From: Tropicimonas sp033101155
GTDB lineage: Bacteria > Pseudomonadota > Alphaproteobacteria > Rhodobacterales > Rhodobacteraceae
Direction: 5' to 3'
NCBI RefSeq assembly: GCF_033101155.1
Contig: NZ_JAWMPX010000001.1
Location: 310,001-374,000 of the forward strand
DNA length: 64,000 bases
In this document: in pieces, positions 53,233 to 62,670 of the stretch
Layout of the letters: the number at the start of each line of letters is the position of its first letter
Numbering within the stretch: position 1 is the first letter of the stretch
Program-made: the position numbers and the translations under genes
Notes under the pieces: model-generated
Databases searched by the model: none
Seen by the model: only the letters and a program-made list of their open reading frames with translations
What the model was told of the DNA's origin: nothing

Positions 53233-53342
53233 TCCTTGAACCTTGCATACGTGCTGCAGGAACCCATATCGCTTGCGGTCCGTGTGCGCCAGAGCCTCAA
53301 CCGGTGTGGCCGATACCTGCACCGCGGAAATCCGCTTGGCTG

Positions 53343-54101
53343 TCAGGTCAGAACGACGTCTGTTCCCCAGTCGCGGCACAGTCGGTCAAGGGAGGCTGTG
53401 AGTGGGGCGTCCGTAAAGAAGCTGTCAATCTCGCCCAGCGAGGCGATCCGTGCCGGCGCCGAACGCTGGAACTTGGAGTGATCCGCCACGAGATAGCTTG
53501 CGCGCGCCTGCTGCAGAATGGTCTGCGAGACATGCACCTCCTCGATGTCAAAATCCAGCAGATCGCCGTCATGGTCGAGTGCCGAGCAGCCGATCACGGC
53601 AATATCCACCTTGAATTGCTCGATGACGTCGCGCGTCGTCGCTCCGGTGAGGCCGCCATCGGACCGCCGCAGCTTGCCGCCAGCGACCATGATGTCGATC
53701 TCGGGATTGGCAACGAGGATATTGGCGACGTTGATATTGTTGGTGATCACCATCATGTTCCGGTGTTGCAAAAGTGCGCGTGCCACCGCTTCGGTGCTGG
53801 TTCCGATATTCAGGAAGACCGAACAGTCATTGGGGATCGTCGCGGCGCATCTTGCCGCGATCTCAGCCTTGGCATTGGTATTCAGGTCGCGCCGGTCCTC
53901 GTAGCCGAGATTGGAGACACCGGAGGGTAGCATTGCGCCGCCATGAACGCGTTCGAGTTCGCCGGCATCGGCCAGGTCGCTCAGGTCGCGCCGGATTGTC
54001 TGATGTGTCACGCCAAAGCGCGCCACCAGGTCTTCGACGGTGACTTTGCCCTGCTTGCGCGCAAGCTCGAGAATGTCGGTTTGACGGAAGCTCTGTGCCA
54101 T
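53343..54101 (-). CDS. glpR: DeoR-family glycerol-3-phosphate regulon repressor GlpR
   Basis: 252 residues. N-terminal DeoR helix-turn-helix: VTVEDLVARFGVTHQTIRRDL. The C-terminal sugar-phosphate-binding domain has FLNIGTSTEAVARALL and VIGCSALDHDGDLLDFDIEEV. It is divergent from glpD, and candidate operators lie between the two genes. It should be released by glycerol-3-phosphate. Confidence 0.93.
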   Translation of the reverse strand: MAQSFRQTDILELARKQGKVTVEDLVARFGVTHQTIRRDLSDLADAGELERVHGGAMLPSGVSNLGYEDRRDLNTNAKAEIAARCAATIPNDCSVFLNIGTSTEAVARALLQHRNMMVITNNINVANILVANPEIDIMVAGGKLRRSDGGLTGATTRDVIEQFKVDIAVIGCSALDHDGDLLDFDIEEVHVSQTILQQARASYLVADHSKFQRSAPARIASLGEIDSFFTDAPLTASLDRLCRDWGTDVVLT

Positions 54102-54109
54102 GGCGCGAA

Positions 54110-54119
54110 AATGTTCGAA
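54110..54119. promoter_or_regulatory. Candidate GlpR half-site 1
   Basis: AATGTTCGAA fits the E. coli GlpR half-site WATKYTCGWW exactly. It is 8 nt upstream of the glpR start on the divergent side. Confidence 0.45.
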
Positions 54120-54212
54120 ATCTTCTCTTTTGGAAAGCGAAAAATTGAAAATTCTTGTTCCTCGTTGAAAGTAAGGGGAAATGCGGCCCAGATTCGCGCG
54201 AAAACGAGCTTA

Positions 54213-54222
54213 AACGAACATA
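54213..54222. promoter_or_regulatory. Candidate GlpR half-site 2
   Basis: AACGAACATA fits the inverse half WWCGARMATW exactly and is followed at once by TTCGATT, a weaker partner. It lies 69 nt before the glpD start. Half-sites are short and the consensus comes from E. coli, so chance is a real alternative. Confidence 0.45.
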
Positions 54223-54290
54223 TTCGATTGACCGACTCCATGATTTCATGCTTTCTGCAGGCAATGGAGTGCGAAGGACCGGAGTCCGAC

Positions 54291-55889
54291 ATGAGCAAGA
54301 AACGCCCGGAACGGGATATTTTTGACGTCTTCATCATCGGCGGCGGTATCAACGGATGCGGCATTGCCCGGGATGCGGCTGGGCGCGGGTTGAAAGTCGG
54401 CCTTGCGGAGATGAACGATCTCGCTTCTGCCACCTCCTCGGCGTCGACCAAGCTGTTTCATGGTGGCCTCCGCTATCTCGAGTATTTCGAAGTGCGACTT
54501 GTCCGTGAAGCGCTGATCGAGCGTGAGGTTCTGTTGCGGGCGATGCCCCATATCAGCTGGCCGATGCGCTTCGTCCTCCCCTATCATTCGGGCATGCGGT
54601 TTGATGGGCAGACGCCAGCCTCCAAGCTGCTCAGCTGGACCATGCCCTGGACAAGAGGGCGGCGGCCCTCCTGGATGATCCGCTCTGGTCTCTTCATGTA
54701 TGACACGCTGGGTGGCCGGAAGATCTTGCCCGGAACCTCATCGGTCGACCTGAAGAACGATCCGACCGGTGCGCCGCTGGATGACAAATTCTCCATGGCC
54801 TATGAGTATTCAGATTGCTGGATCGAGGATTCCCGGCTCGTGGCGCTCAATGCCCGCGATGCTGAGGCGCGCGGCGCGCATATCATGGTGCGTACCAAGG
54901 TCATTCAGGCCATTCGCGATGGCGAGACATGGCGGATCACGATGGAAAACGCCGATACGGGCGCGCGTCGCGAAGTGCAGGCCTCGATGCTGGTCAACGC
55001 CGCGGGTCCGTGGGTCAAGGATGTGATCGACGGCGTTGTCCATGTCGACACGCGGGAGAGCGTCCGCCTCGTGCGCGGCTCGCATATCGTCACCCGCAAG
55101 CTCTTTGACCACGACAAGTGCTATTTCTTCCAGGGTAGCGATGGCCGGATCATCTTCGCCATCCCATACGAGACCGATTTCACCCTGATCGGAACGACCG
55201 ACAAGGAGCATGGCAGCGCCGACACCAAGCCCGTCTGCACCGAGGAAGAGAAGCAATACCTGATCACCCTCGCGTCCAGCTATTTCAAGAAGCCGATCGC
55301 CGAGGAAGATGTCGTCTGGAGCTTTTCCGGTGTTCGCCCGCTCTATGATGACGGCGCCAGTTCCGCCACGGCCGCGACGCGGGACTATGTGCTGCGGATC
55401 GACAAATCGGGCGGGGCGCCGTTGCTGAACATCTTCGGTGGCAAGATCACCACCTATCGCAAACTGGCGGAATCGGCGCTGGAAAAAATCTCCGCCCATG
55501 TCCCCGGTGCCACCGGGAAATGGACCGCCGGAGCCCCACTTCCGGGCGGTGATTTTCCGGTCGACGGGGTTGGAGCTCTCATCGACCGGGCGCAAGCCGA
55601 TTTCCCCTTCCTAGATCCGGCCTGGGCAAAGCGGCTGGTGCGGGCCTACGGTACCGATCTCTGGCCATTGCTCGGCGAGGCGCGCGATGCGGCCGATCTC
55701 GGCCAGCATTTCGGCCACAACCTCACGGAACGAGAGGTTGTGTGGCTGATGGAGAAGGAATTTGCCCGCACAGCCGAAGACGTCCTCTGGCGCCGCTCCA
55801 AGCTTGGACTACGGCTCTCCGAGGAAGAGGCCGCGGCGCTTGAAGACTTCATGCTGGCACGACGCCCCGACAGGTCCGACGCGTCCTGA
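54291..55889 (+). CDS. glpD: Aerobic glycerol-3-phosphate dehydrogenase GlpD
   Basis: 532 residues from the ATG at 54291 (GGAG upstream). The FAD-binding start is VFIIGGGINGCGIARDAAGRG near residue 13, then STKLFHGGLRYLEYFE, FAIPYETDFTLIGTTDKEH and FGGKITTYRKLAESAL. It oxidises glycerol-3-phosphate to DHAP and passes electrons to quinone at the membrane. It is divergent from glpR, with the expected operators between them. A terminator overlaps its stop. Confidence 0.95.
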   Translation: MSKKRPERDIFDVFIIGGGINGCGIARDAAGRGLKVGLAEMNDLASATSSASTKLFHGGLRYLEYFEVRLVREALIEREVLLRAMPHISWPMRFVLPYHSGMRFDGQTPASKLLSWTMPWTRGRRPSWMIRSGLFMYDTLGGRKILPGTSSVDLKNDPTGAPLDDKFSMAYEYSDCWIEDSRLVALNARDAEARGAHIMVRTKVIQAIRDGETWRITMENADTGARREVQASMLVNAAGPWVKDVIDGVVHVDTRESVRLVRGSHIVTRKLFDHDKCYFFQGSDGRIIFAIPYETDFTLIGTTDKEHGSADTKPVCTEEEKQYLITLASSYFKKPIAEEDVVWSFSGVRPLYDDGASSATAATRDYVLRIDKSGGAPLLNIFGGKITTYRKLAESALEKISAHVPGATGKWTAGAPLPGGDFPVDGVGALIDRAQADFPFLDPAWAKRLVRAYGTDLWPLLGEARDAADLGQHFGHNLTEREVVWLMEKEFARTAEDVLWRRSKLGLRLSEEEAAALEDFMLARRPDRSDAS

Positions 55890-55899
55890 GGACGCGTTT
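55878..55899 (+). terminator. Terminator overlapping the glpD stop codon
   Basis: CGCGTCC (55879-55885) pairs with GGACGCG (55889-55895) around TGA, the loop lying at the stop codon, followed by TTTTCGTTT. It would reduce glpK below glpD unless translating ribosomes cover it. Confidence 0.7.
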
Positions 55900-55995
55900 T
55901 CGTTTAAGCGGCGACATGTCAGCCTGAGAGAAACCTTCCGCCGGTTCGCATGAGGAGACCGTGTCGGCGGACAACCCAGAAGACAGGGCGGAGCC

Positions 55996-57483
55996 ATGAC
56001 CCATATCCTTGCAATCGACCAGGGAACCACTTCCAGCCGCGCGATCCTCTTCGACCGCCAGATGCGCATCCGCGACTCGGCGCAGGAGGAATTCACCCAG
56101 CATTTCCCGGCCTCGGGTTGGGTCGAGCATGAACCCGACGATATCTGGGGCAGCGTGGTCCGGACCTGCCGCAGCGTGATCGAGAAAGCATCGCTCCAGC
56201 CCTCCGACATCGTCGCCATCGGCATCACCAACCAGCGAGAGACAGTGATCGTCTGGGACAAGGAGACCGGCGAGCCGATCCATCGGGCCATCGTCTGGCA
56301 GGATCGGCGAACGTCCGGAATCTGCGAAGAGCTGCGCGAGGCCGGTCATGAGGCACTTGTCAGCGAGAAGACCGGTCTGCTGCTCGACCCTTATTTCTCC
56401 GGCACCAAATTGAAATGGCTGCTCGACACGGTCGAGGGCGCACGAGAGCGGGCGGAAGCGGGCGAGTTGCTCTTCGGCACGGTGGATTGCTTTCTGATCT
56501 GGAAGCTGACCGGTGGCAAGGTCCACGCGACCGACGCCACCAACGCCGCGCGCACCCTGCTCTACGATATCCACAAAGGCGGTTGGAGCCTGTCGATCTG
56601 CAAGTTGCTGGGCGTACCGGTGGAGATGCTGCCCGATGTCCGCGATTGCGCTGCCGACTTTGGCGAGACCGACCCGGCGCTATTCGGCGAGTCGATCCCG
56701 ATTCTCGGCGTGGCGGGCGACCAGCAGGCCGCGACGATCGGCCAGGCCTGTTTCGAGCCCGGCATGTTCAAGTCGACCTATGGGACAGGCTGCTTTGCGC
56801 TGCTGAATACCGGCGACACGCCGGTGCGTTCCAAGAACCGGCTGCTGACCACCATCGCCTACCAGTTCAACGGCAAACCGACCTACGCGCTGGAAGGTTC
56901 GGTCTATATTGCCGGCGCGGTGGTGCAGTGGTTGCGAGACGGGCTGAAGATCATCAAATCTGCCCCCGATAGCCTGCCGCTGGCCCAAAGCGCCGATCCG
57001 GAACAGAATGTCATCCTCGTTCCGGCCTTCACCGGCCTCGGCGCGCCCTATTGGAATGCCGAATGCCGTGGCGCGATATTCGGACTGACACGGAATACCG
57101 GCCCGGCCGAATTTGCGAAAGCGGCACTGGAAAGTGTCGGTTTCCAAACCCGGGACCTGCTTGAGGCGATGGAAGCTGACTGGCCGGAGCGTGATCCGAA
57201 CTCGGTGCTGCGAGTCGATGGCGGCATGACGGCGAATGACTGGGCAATGCAGTTCCTCTCCGACATCATTGGCGCTTCTGTCGATCGTCCGGAAATCCTG
57301 GAGACCACGGCGCTTGGTGCGGCCTGGCTGGCGGGCATGGAGGCGGGACTCTACCCGGACCGCGCAGGTTTCGCGAAGACCTGGTCTCGCGAGCGTCGTT
57401 TCGAACCGTCGTTGGAGGACACCCATCGCGACGAGAAATACGCCGCCTGGAAACGCGCGGTCGCGGCGACGATCTCCGCCTGA
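55996..57483 (+). CDS. glpK: Glycerol kinase GlpK
   Basis: 495 residues. It phosphorylates glycerol to glycerol-3-phosphate for GlpD. Family motifs: ILAIDQGTTSSRAI at the N-terminus, WQDRRTS near 101, YFSGTKLKWLLD, GTVDCFLIWKLTGGKVHATDATNAARTLLYD (pieces), and GDQQAATIGQACF. The C-terminal VDGGMTANDWAMQFLSDI is the ATP site. GGAG precedes the ATG. No glycerol facilitator gene is adjacent. Confidence 0.96.
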   Translation: MTHILAIDQGTTSSRAILFDRQMRIRDSAQEEFTQHFPASGWVEHEPDDIWGSVVRTCRSVIEKASLQPSDIVAIGITNQRETVIVWDKETGEPIHRAIVWQDRRTSGICEELREAGHEALVSEKTGLLLDPYFSGTKLKWLLDTVEGARERAEAGELLFGTVDCFLIWKLTGGKVHATDATNAARTLLYDIHKGGWSLSICKLLGVPVEMLPDVRDCAADFGETDPALFGESIPILGVAGDQQAATIGQACFEPGMFKSTYGTGCFALLNTGDTPVRSKNRLLTTIAYQFNGKPTYALEGSVYIAGAVVQWLRDGLKIIKSAPDSLPLAQSADPEQNVILVPAFTGLGAPYWNAECRGAIFGLTRNTGPAEFAKAALESVGFQTRDLLEAMEADWPERDPNSVLRVDGGMTANDWAMQFLSDIIGASVDRPEILETTALGAAWLAGMEAGLYPDRAGFAKTWSRERRFEPSLEDTHRDEKYAAWKRAVAATISA

Positions 57484-57510
57484 TCGTCTCGGTCTGCCGG
57501 TATCGGAAAG

Positions 57511-57546
57511 AAAAAAGCCCGCCTGCATCACTGCAGAGCGGGCTTT
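57511..57546. terminator. Bidirectional terminator between glpK and ugd
   Basis: AAAGCCCGC, CTGCA, loop TCAC, TGCAG, one unpaired A, and GCGGGCTTT (57514-57546) form a long stem with A/T tracts on both sides, suitable for both convergent genes. Confidence 0.88.
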
Positions 57547-57564
57547 ATTCGGCTCGGGATGGGG

Positions 57565-58869
57565 TCAGCGCCCGATGGCGACATATGTCTCGAAACCGGC
57601 GGCTTCGGCATCCTGCGCCGTGTAGATATTGCGCAGGTCCGCCATGCGGGGCGCGGCCATGGAGGCGGCGACCCGGCCAAGATCGAGGGCACGGAACTCG
57701 TTCCACTCGGTCAGGATAACCAGCGCATCCGCGCCCGAAGCTGCTTCGTAAGCATCTTCCAGCCATTCGACACCGGGCAGGAGACCCTCGCCCTCGCGAC
57801 GCCCCTGCGGATCCACGACACGCACCTTTGCGCCGCCGCCGACCATGGCCGGAACGATGGTCAGCGAGGGGGAGTCCCGCATGTCGTCCGTGTTGGGCTT
57901 GAAGGTGACGCCGAGCACGGCCACGGTCTTGCCGTTGAAGCTGTCTCCGCACATCTCCTTGACCTTGTCGATCATGCGGCGCTTGATTGATTCATTGACG
58001 CGGATGACCGTCTCGGTCAGCTCCTGCGGCACGGAATAGTCCTGCCCGATGCGGGCCAGTGCGCTGGTGTCCTTCGGGAAGCAGGAACCGCCATAGCCGG
58101 GCCCGGCATGAAGGAACTTGTTGCCGATCCGGTTGTCGAGCCCCATCCCCTTGGAGACGGATTTGACATCGGCGCCGACGCGTTCGCAGAGCGCAGCGAT
58201 CTCGTTGATGAAGGTGATCTTGGTCGCGAGGAAGGCGTTCGCGGCATATTTGATCATCTCCGCGGATTCCAGGTCCGTATAGACAATCGGGAAGTCACGC
58301 AGGAAGAGCGGCCGGTAGACCTCGCCCATCAACTCCTTGGCGCGATCCGAGGTAACGCCGACGACGACTCGGTCCGGACGCATGAAATCGTCGATCGCCG
58401 CGCCTTCGCGCAGGAACTCGGGGTTGGAGGCCACGTCGAATTCGAGGTCCGGCCGCGCTTCGGAGACGATCCGCGCCACTTCACGGTTGGTCCCGACCGG
58501 TACGGTCGATTTCGTGACGACCACCGCGTAGTCCTTCAGGCAATGCGCGACCTCCTCGGCCGCGGCATAGACGTAGGTCAGGTCCGCATGGCCATCGCCG
58601 CGGCGTGTCGGGGTGCCGACGGCGATGAAGACCGCATCCGCTCCTTCGACCGCTTTCGCGAGGTCGCCGGTGAAAGAGAGGCGACCGGCGGCGACGTTGC
58701 GCTCCATCAGCGCGTCCAGCCCAGGCTCGTAGATCGGCACCTCACCGCGTTCGAGCATCTCGATCTTGGTCGGGTTCTTGTCGACACAGACAACCTCATG
58801 GCCGAAATCCGAGAAGCATACGCCCGAGACAAGGCCAACATAGCCCGTGCCGATCATTGCAATTTTCAT
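57565..58869 (-). CDS. ugd: UDP-glucose 6-dehydrogenase
   Basis: 434 residues from the ATG at 58869 (GGAGGCGAAAG upstream). NAD site MKIAMIGTGYVGLVSGVCF. Catalytic Cys in GPGYGGSCFPKD near residue 262. EVVCVDKNPTKI, KSTVPVGT, NPEFLREG and LGVTFKPNTDDMRDSPS are all family signatures. It makes UDP-glucuronate for uronic-acid-containing polysaccharides or lipids, which fits the exopolysaccharide and glycosyltransferase genes around it. Confidence 0.95.
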   Translation of the reverse strand: MKIAMIGTGYVGLVSGVCFSDFGHEVVCVDKNPTKIEMLERGEVPIYEPGLDALMERNVAAGRLSFTGDLAKAVEGADAVFIAVGTPTRRGDGHADLTYVYAAAEEVAHCLKDYAVVVTKSTVPVGTNREVARIVSEARPDLEFDVASNPEFLREGAAIDDFMRPDRVVVGVTSDRAKELMGEVYRPLFLRDFPIVYTDLESAEMIKYAANAFLATKITFINEIAALCERVGADVKSVSKGMGLDNRIGNKFLHAGPGYGGSCFPKDTSALARIGQDYSVPQELTETVIRVNESIKRRMIDKVKEMCGDSFNGKTVAVLGVTFKPNTDDMRDSPSLTIVPAMVGGGAKVRVVDPQGRREGEGLLPGVEWLEDAYEAASGADALVILTEWNEFRALDLGRVAASMAAPRMADLRNIYTAQDAEAAGFETYVAIGR

Positions 58870-59012
58870 TCTTTCGCCTCCGATACTGCCTGACAAGTCG
58901 CACCGCGAATGGGACATCTGGCGCGTGCTGTCAATCTGTGCCGTGAGTTGTTGGCCGGGTCGCGCCGAAAATGCCGCTCAATCCACGAGACAACGCTCAA
59001 TTCCCTGACCCG

Positions 59013-60485
59013 CTAGCGCAAGCAATTGGCATCAACAAGGAAGACCTTCTGGGATCGTCGCGCGTAAGCGCCATCTTCCGGTTCGATATGCTCGAGAAGC
59101 GGCGCGGCGCAATTGCCGGGTTGCCGGTTGCGTTTGCGCACATAGAGGAGAGGGCCGGTCACCTCCTCTGGCAGGCTGTATTTCAGCACGTAGTGATTTG
59201 ATGGCCGTCCGGTTTCCGGGCGTGCATAGACGTCCACATCTCCGTCCCGGTTGAAGTAGAAAAGGTCAGCCAGCACATCGCGGTCATCCGCCACGATGAT
59301 GCCGACGCCTTCCCGTTCCGCGATATCGAGGATCGTCTGGCTCATTTCGGACCGCCCGAGATAGCGTGCCAAAAGCAGATCGCCATCAGGCCCCACCCGC
59401 AAGCCCGTTCCGAACACCGTCAGAAGCGGCAAAAGAATCGCCACCGCGCCATTCAGTATCAGGTTGCCGCGAAGCCAGGGCGTCCTTCCCTCCAGCAGCC
59501 AGGGCACGACAAGCAGCGTTGCGGCGAGATAGGCCGATGCGGCCCAATTCGCATACGCTTCGCTGAGAAGGGCCTGAATCGAGACAACGGCGAGAATCGG
59601 CAGCGAAAAGAACAGAGCAAAGCGGCGTTCGGCAGACAAGCTGGAATAGCGAAACCCGAGCCACAGCAAGGCTGCAAACAGGACCGGCCCGAAGATGATG
59701 AACTGTGATCCCAGGAACTCTCCGAGTCCACTCAGGTTCAACTGGGCCCGATCGCCCGGTGCCCGAACCCAGTCGGCATTGTCCAAGGTATGTTCTACAG
59801 TGCTAAGCCCGTTCGCCAGATTCCACAGGATATTGGGGGAGATCGTGAGTAGAAACGCCACCGCACCAGAGAGGGCCGGACCCCATCCTGGCCGTCCTTG
59901 CCAGAGGAAGATGGCCGCGAGACCCGCTCCGAGGACATAGTAGATCGCGGCGTATTTCGCGAGAAAGGCCAGTCCGAGCGCGACGCCCGCAATGATGGAC
60001 CAGACATGCGAGCCTCCGATGTCCAGTCCGCGCCACCAGGCAAGCAGGGCCAATGCAAGGAACGGGGCCATGACAGTATCGGTCGAGATCATCAGGCTGC
60101 CGACGCTCACCATCGGCAGGGTCAGATAGATCGCGGTAACCCATATCGCGGCGATTTTACCGGCGCGCGGCGCTGCGATTGCGCCGAGGAGAAGGGCGGT
60201 CACGCCATGCAGAATCGGCGCCGGCAGCCGGACCCAGAATTCCGCATCCGATCCGCCCAACTCGGTGAATGCCCGGATCGTCCAGCCGATGAACGGTGGT
60301 TTCGAGTAGTACCCGAAAGCGAGTTCCTGACCCCATAGCCAGTACTGCGCCTCATCGACAAAGAGATCTGTCGAGTTCGCCGCGAGCAAAGCGATGCGGA
60401 ATGCCGTGATGGCGCAGGCGATCAGTGCCGCCGGGTAGAACCATCCGCGGCGGTCAGCCGGCAGCGTTGCGTCGACGTTCGGCAT
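59013..60485 (-). CDS. GT39/ArnT-like membrane glycosyltransferase
   Basis: 490 residues. GT39 (PMT/ArnT-like) start: a first luminal loop with D-E motif LFVDEAQYWLWGQELAFGYYSKPP, then about ten hydrophobic segments and a C-terminal periplasmic domain. Members use a polyprenyl-phosphate sugar donor to modify lipid A or glycoprotein acceptors. The GT2 and LAB_N genes upstream on the same strand overlap it. Donor and acceptor are unknown. Confidence 0.82.
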   Translation of the reverse strand: MPNVDATLPADRRGWFYPAALIACAITAFRIALLAANSTDLFVDEAQYWLWGQELAFGYYSKPPFIGWTIRAFTELGGSDAEFWVRLPAPILHGVTALLLGAIAAPRAGKIAAIWVTAIYLTLPMVSVGSLMISTDTVMAPFLALALLAWWRGLDIGGSHVWSIIAGVALGLAFLAKYAAIYYVLGAGLAAIFLWQGRPGWGPALSGAVAFLLTISPNILWNLANGLSTVEHTLDNADWVRAPGDRAQLNLSGLGEFLGSQFIIFGPVLFAALLWLGFRYSSLSAERRFALFFSLPILAVVSIQALLSEAYANWAASAYLAATLLVVPWLLEGRTPWLRGNLILNGAVAILLPLLTVFGTGLRVGPDGDLLLARYLGRSEMSQTILDIAEREGVGIIVADDRDVLADLFYFNRDGDVDVYARPETGRPSNHYVLKYSLPEEVTGPLLYVRKRNRQPGNCAAPLLEHIEPEDGAYARRSQKVFLVDANCLR

Positions 60486-60768
60486 GAATCAGCCAGAGAT
60501 TGCGGCCATAGATGAATACACCCATCGACTGGCCAAGGATGAAAACGGGGTCCTGACGATAAACCGCGTAGGCAAAAAGCACGAGCCCGCCGCCGATCGA
60601 GAAATACCAGAAGACCAGAGGGATAACGGAGCGACCGGCCCGTTCTGACGCAATCCACTGTACGAGGAAACGCGCTGTGAAGAGCAGTTGCCCACCAAGG
60701 CCGATCATGACCCACCAGAACTCGCCCCAGGATTGCACGGCCAGGATGCGGAAGACCTGTTCGATCAT
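60454..60768 (-). CDS. Lipid-A-disaccharide-synthase N-terminal-domain membrane protein (LAB_N)
   Basis: 104 residues with three hydrophobic segments. The sequence WVMIGLGGQLLFTARFLVQWIASERAG with FIYGRNLWLIH is the LAB_N pattern (PF07578). These small proteins accompany GT2/GT39 genes and may work as flippases or accessory factors. The gene overlaps GT39 by 32 nt and the GT2 stop by 4 nt (ATGA), so all three genes are tightly coupled. Confidence 0.85.
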   Translation of the reverse strand: MIEQVFRILAVQSWGEFWWVMIGLGGQLLFTARFLVQWIASERAGRSVIPLVFWYFSIGGGLVLFAYAVYRQDPVFILGQSMGVFIYGRNLWLIHAERRRNAAG

Positions 60769-61511
60769 GTCTCAGGCGCCTCCTGGACCTCGGCGAAAAG
60801 CTCTTCAGGCTGGGCTTTCTTGCGACGGCGAATAAGCCAGGAGACCGCGAGAAGATCCGGAATGCCGACAATTGCCCGCATGAAATTGGAGTAATTCGAC
60901 TTGCCCGCCTGCCGTTCGCGATGGCTCACATCGACGAGAAGAATCTCCCACCCGTCCCTCCGGAAGAGTGCAGGAAGATACCGGTGCATGTGATCGAAGT
61001 ACGGCAACGTGAGAAAGATATCCCGGCGGAAACCTTTCAGTCCGCACCCCGTGTCGCGTGTGCCGTCCTTCAGGATCCACCCCCGCAGTCCGTTGGCGAA
61101 TTTAGAGGCCCAGCGTTTCGAAAACGTGTCCTGACGCGCGACACGCTGCCCGGCGACGAGGCCAAGTTTTCCTGTTGTGTCCTCAAGCAGGGGCATGAAC
61201 AGTTTCGGCAGCTCCGAGGGGGGGTTCTGTCCATCTCCATCGAGAGTGCAAACGACACGCCCTGTCGCCGCGAGAACGCCACTATGCACAGCTGCGCTCT
61301 GTCCGCCCGAATTCGCATGCGACACCAACCGGACGGTGCCGAGTTCCTGGGCCATTCGGAGCGCTTCGGAGGGAGTGCCGTCATCGGAGCCATCATCGAC
61401 CACGATGATTTCGTAAGCCTTGCCTTCACAGGCCTCCGCGATCCCATTCACCAGAGGCGCGAGATTCGCCTCCTCGTTCTTCATCGGGATCACTACCGAC
61501 ACTTCTATCAT
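60765..61511 (-). CDS. GT2 glycosyltransferase (dolichol-phosphate mannose synthase-like)
   Basis: 248 residues. GT-A fold start SVVIPMKNEEANLAPLVNGI, the UDP/GDP-sugar site VVDDGSDDGTPSEALRMA, the metal motif CTLDGDGQNPP and the acceptor loop RDTGCGLKGFRRD. No membrane segment at the C-terminus. It would make a polyprenyl-phosphate-linked sugar used by the GT39 protein. UDP-GlcA or a derivative from the nearby Ugd is a possible source. Confidence 0.87.
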   Translation of the reverse strand: MIEVSVVIPMKNEEANLAPLVNGIAEACEGKAYEIIVVDDGSDDGTPSEALRMAQELGTVRLVSHANSGGQSAAVHSGVLAATGRVVCTLDGDGQNPPSELPKLFMPLLEDTTGKLGLVAGQRVARQDTFSKRWASKFANGLRGWILKDGTRDTGCGLKGFRRDIFLTLPYFDHMHRYLPALFRRDGWEILLVDVSHRERQAGKSNYSNFMRAIVGIPDLLAVSWLIRRRKKAQPEELFAEVQEAPET

Positions 61512-61599
61512 TTCGGCCTCGCTCTACTGCACCGGACCACACGGACCGTACCCTGCAGGCGTTTAACGCCAACACAATCGGCATGTCCATGAGATGCGG

Positions 61600-62670
61600 T
61601 CAGTTCCGTTGAAGGGTGTCCCCCAAAGTCAACTTTGGCATCAACACAACCTGTTCTCCACCGGTCGAACCATCGGCACCGGCCCGCTCTGCGACAATCC
61701 GTGCAGCGGCTTCACCGATTTCCCGGCGACAAGAATCCATTGTGGCCAATTGCATCGGCAGACCATCCAGCAGATCGATCCGGTTGAAGCCGGCCATCCC
61801 AAGGTCCTGAGGAATGGCGATCCCTTTTTCGAGGCAATAGAGCATCCCACCGGCGCCATTCAGGTCATTGGAGTAGTACAGAAAGTCCAGATCTGGCGTC
61901 CGCTCGAGAATCGCCTGGGTCATCTCGCGTCCTTTGCCGAAACCGGAACCGCCTTCGTAGAACTCCTGGTCGGCCAACGAAATCCCGGCGGCGTCCAATG
62001 CATCGGTGAAACCCTCCAGCCGCTTTCGGGCCCGGTGGTCCAGGGGCATTTTCGAGCCAAGGAATCCAATCCGGCGATAACCGGAATCGATGATCGCCTG
62101 CGCCATCATGCGTCCGGCCCGGCGATGAGAAATACCGACCATGGAATCCACGGGTTCGCCGTCGACATCCATTATTTCGACGACAGGGATCCCCGAATTT
62201 CTCAACATTGCACGCGACGATTCGGAGCGTTCAAGACCGGCGACAATGACCCCTGAAGGACGCCAACTCAGCATCTCGTAAAGGACCTTTTCCTCCTGTT
62301 CCGGCCGGTAGTGAGTGACACCAAGAACAGGTTGAAGCTCCGTATCCTCGAGCACTGAGGAAATCCCGTTGATCACTTCCGGAAAAACAAGATTTGACAG
62401 TGATGGGATAACGACTGCGACGAGATTGACCCGGCTTGATGCGAGCGCGCCTGCGATCTTGTTGGGGACGTACCCCAGTTGTTTCGCGGCGGCCAGAACA
62501 CGCTCTCGTGTCGCTGCGCTCACATCACCACGGTTCCGCAATACCCGGCTAACCGTCATTTCGCTTACCCCGGAAGCTTCCGAGACGTCGCGGAGCGTGA
62601 GGGGGCGGCGTGTCTCCGGATGAGACTTCGTCACGGGTCCGGAGGGGGGAGGGAGTTCATCTGTGCTCAT
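61600..62670 (-). CDS. LacI-family regulator, gluconate GntR-like
   Basis: 356 residues. A 25-residue N-terminal tail precedes the LacI helix-turn-helix LTLRDVSEASGVSEMTVSRV and hinge helix. The core (VAVVIPSLSNLVFPEVINGI, MLSWRPSGVIVAG, NSGIPVVEIMD) is very like E. coli gluconate repressor GntR. No gluconate kinase or transporter is nearby, so its target lies elsewhere or is the sugar-acid locus 26 kb away. Monocistronic on this strand; fliL lies 126 nt beyond its start. Confidence 0.88.
   Translation of the reverse strand: MSTDELPPPSGPVTKSHPETRRPLTLRDVSEASGVSEMTVSRVLRNRGDVSAATRERVLAAAKQLGYVPNKIAGALASSRVNLVAVVIPSLSNLVFPEVINGISSVLEDTELQPVLGVTHYRPEQEEKVLYEMLSWRPSGVIVAGLERSESSRAMLRNSGIPVVEIMDVDGEPVDSMVGISHRRAGRMMAQAIIDSGYRRIGFLGSKMPLDHRARKRLEGFTDALDAAGISLADQEFYEGGSGFGKGREMTQAILERTPDLDFLYYSNDLNGAGGMLYCLEKGIAIPQDLGMAGFNRIDLLDGLPMQLATMDSCRREIGEAAARIVAERAGADGSTGGEQVVLMPKLTLGDTLQRN

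Noticed and set aside
57523..57536. CTGCATCACTGCAG as a second PhaR site
   Set aside because: The spacer is six, not three or four, and it is the inner stem of a terminator.
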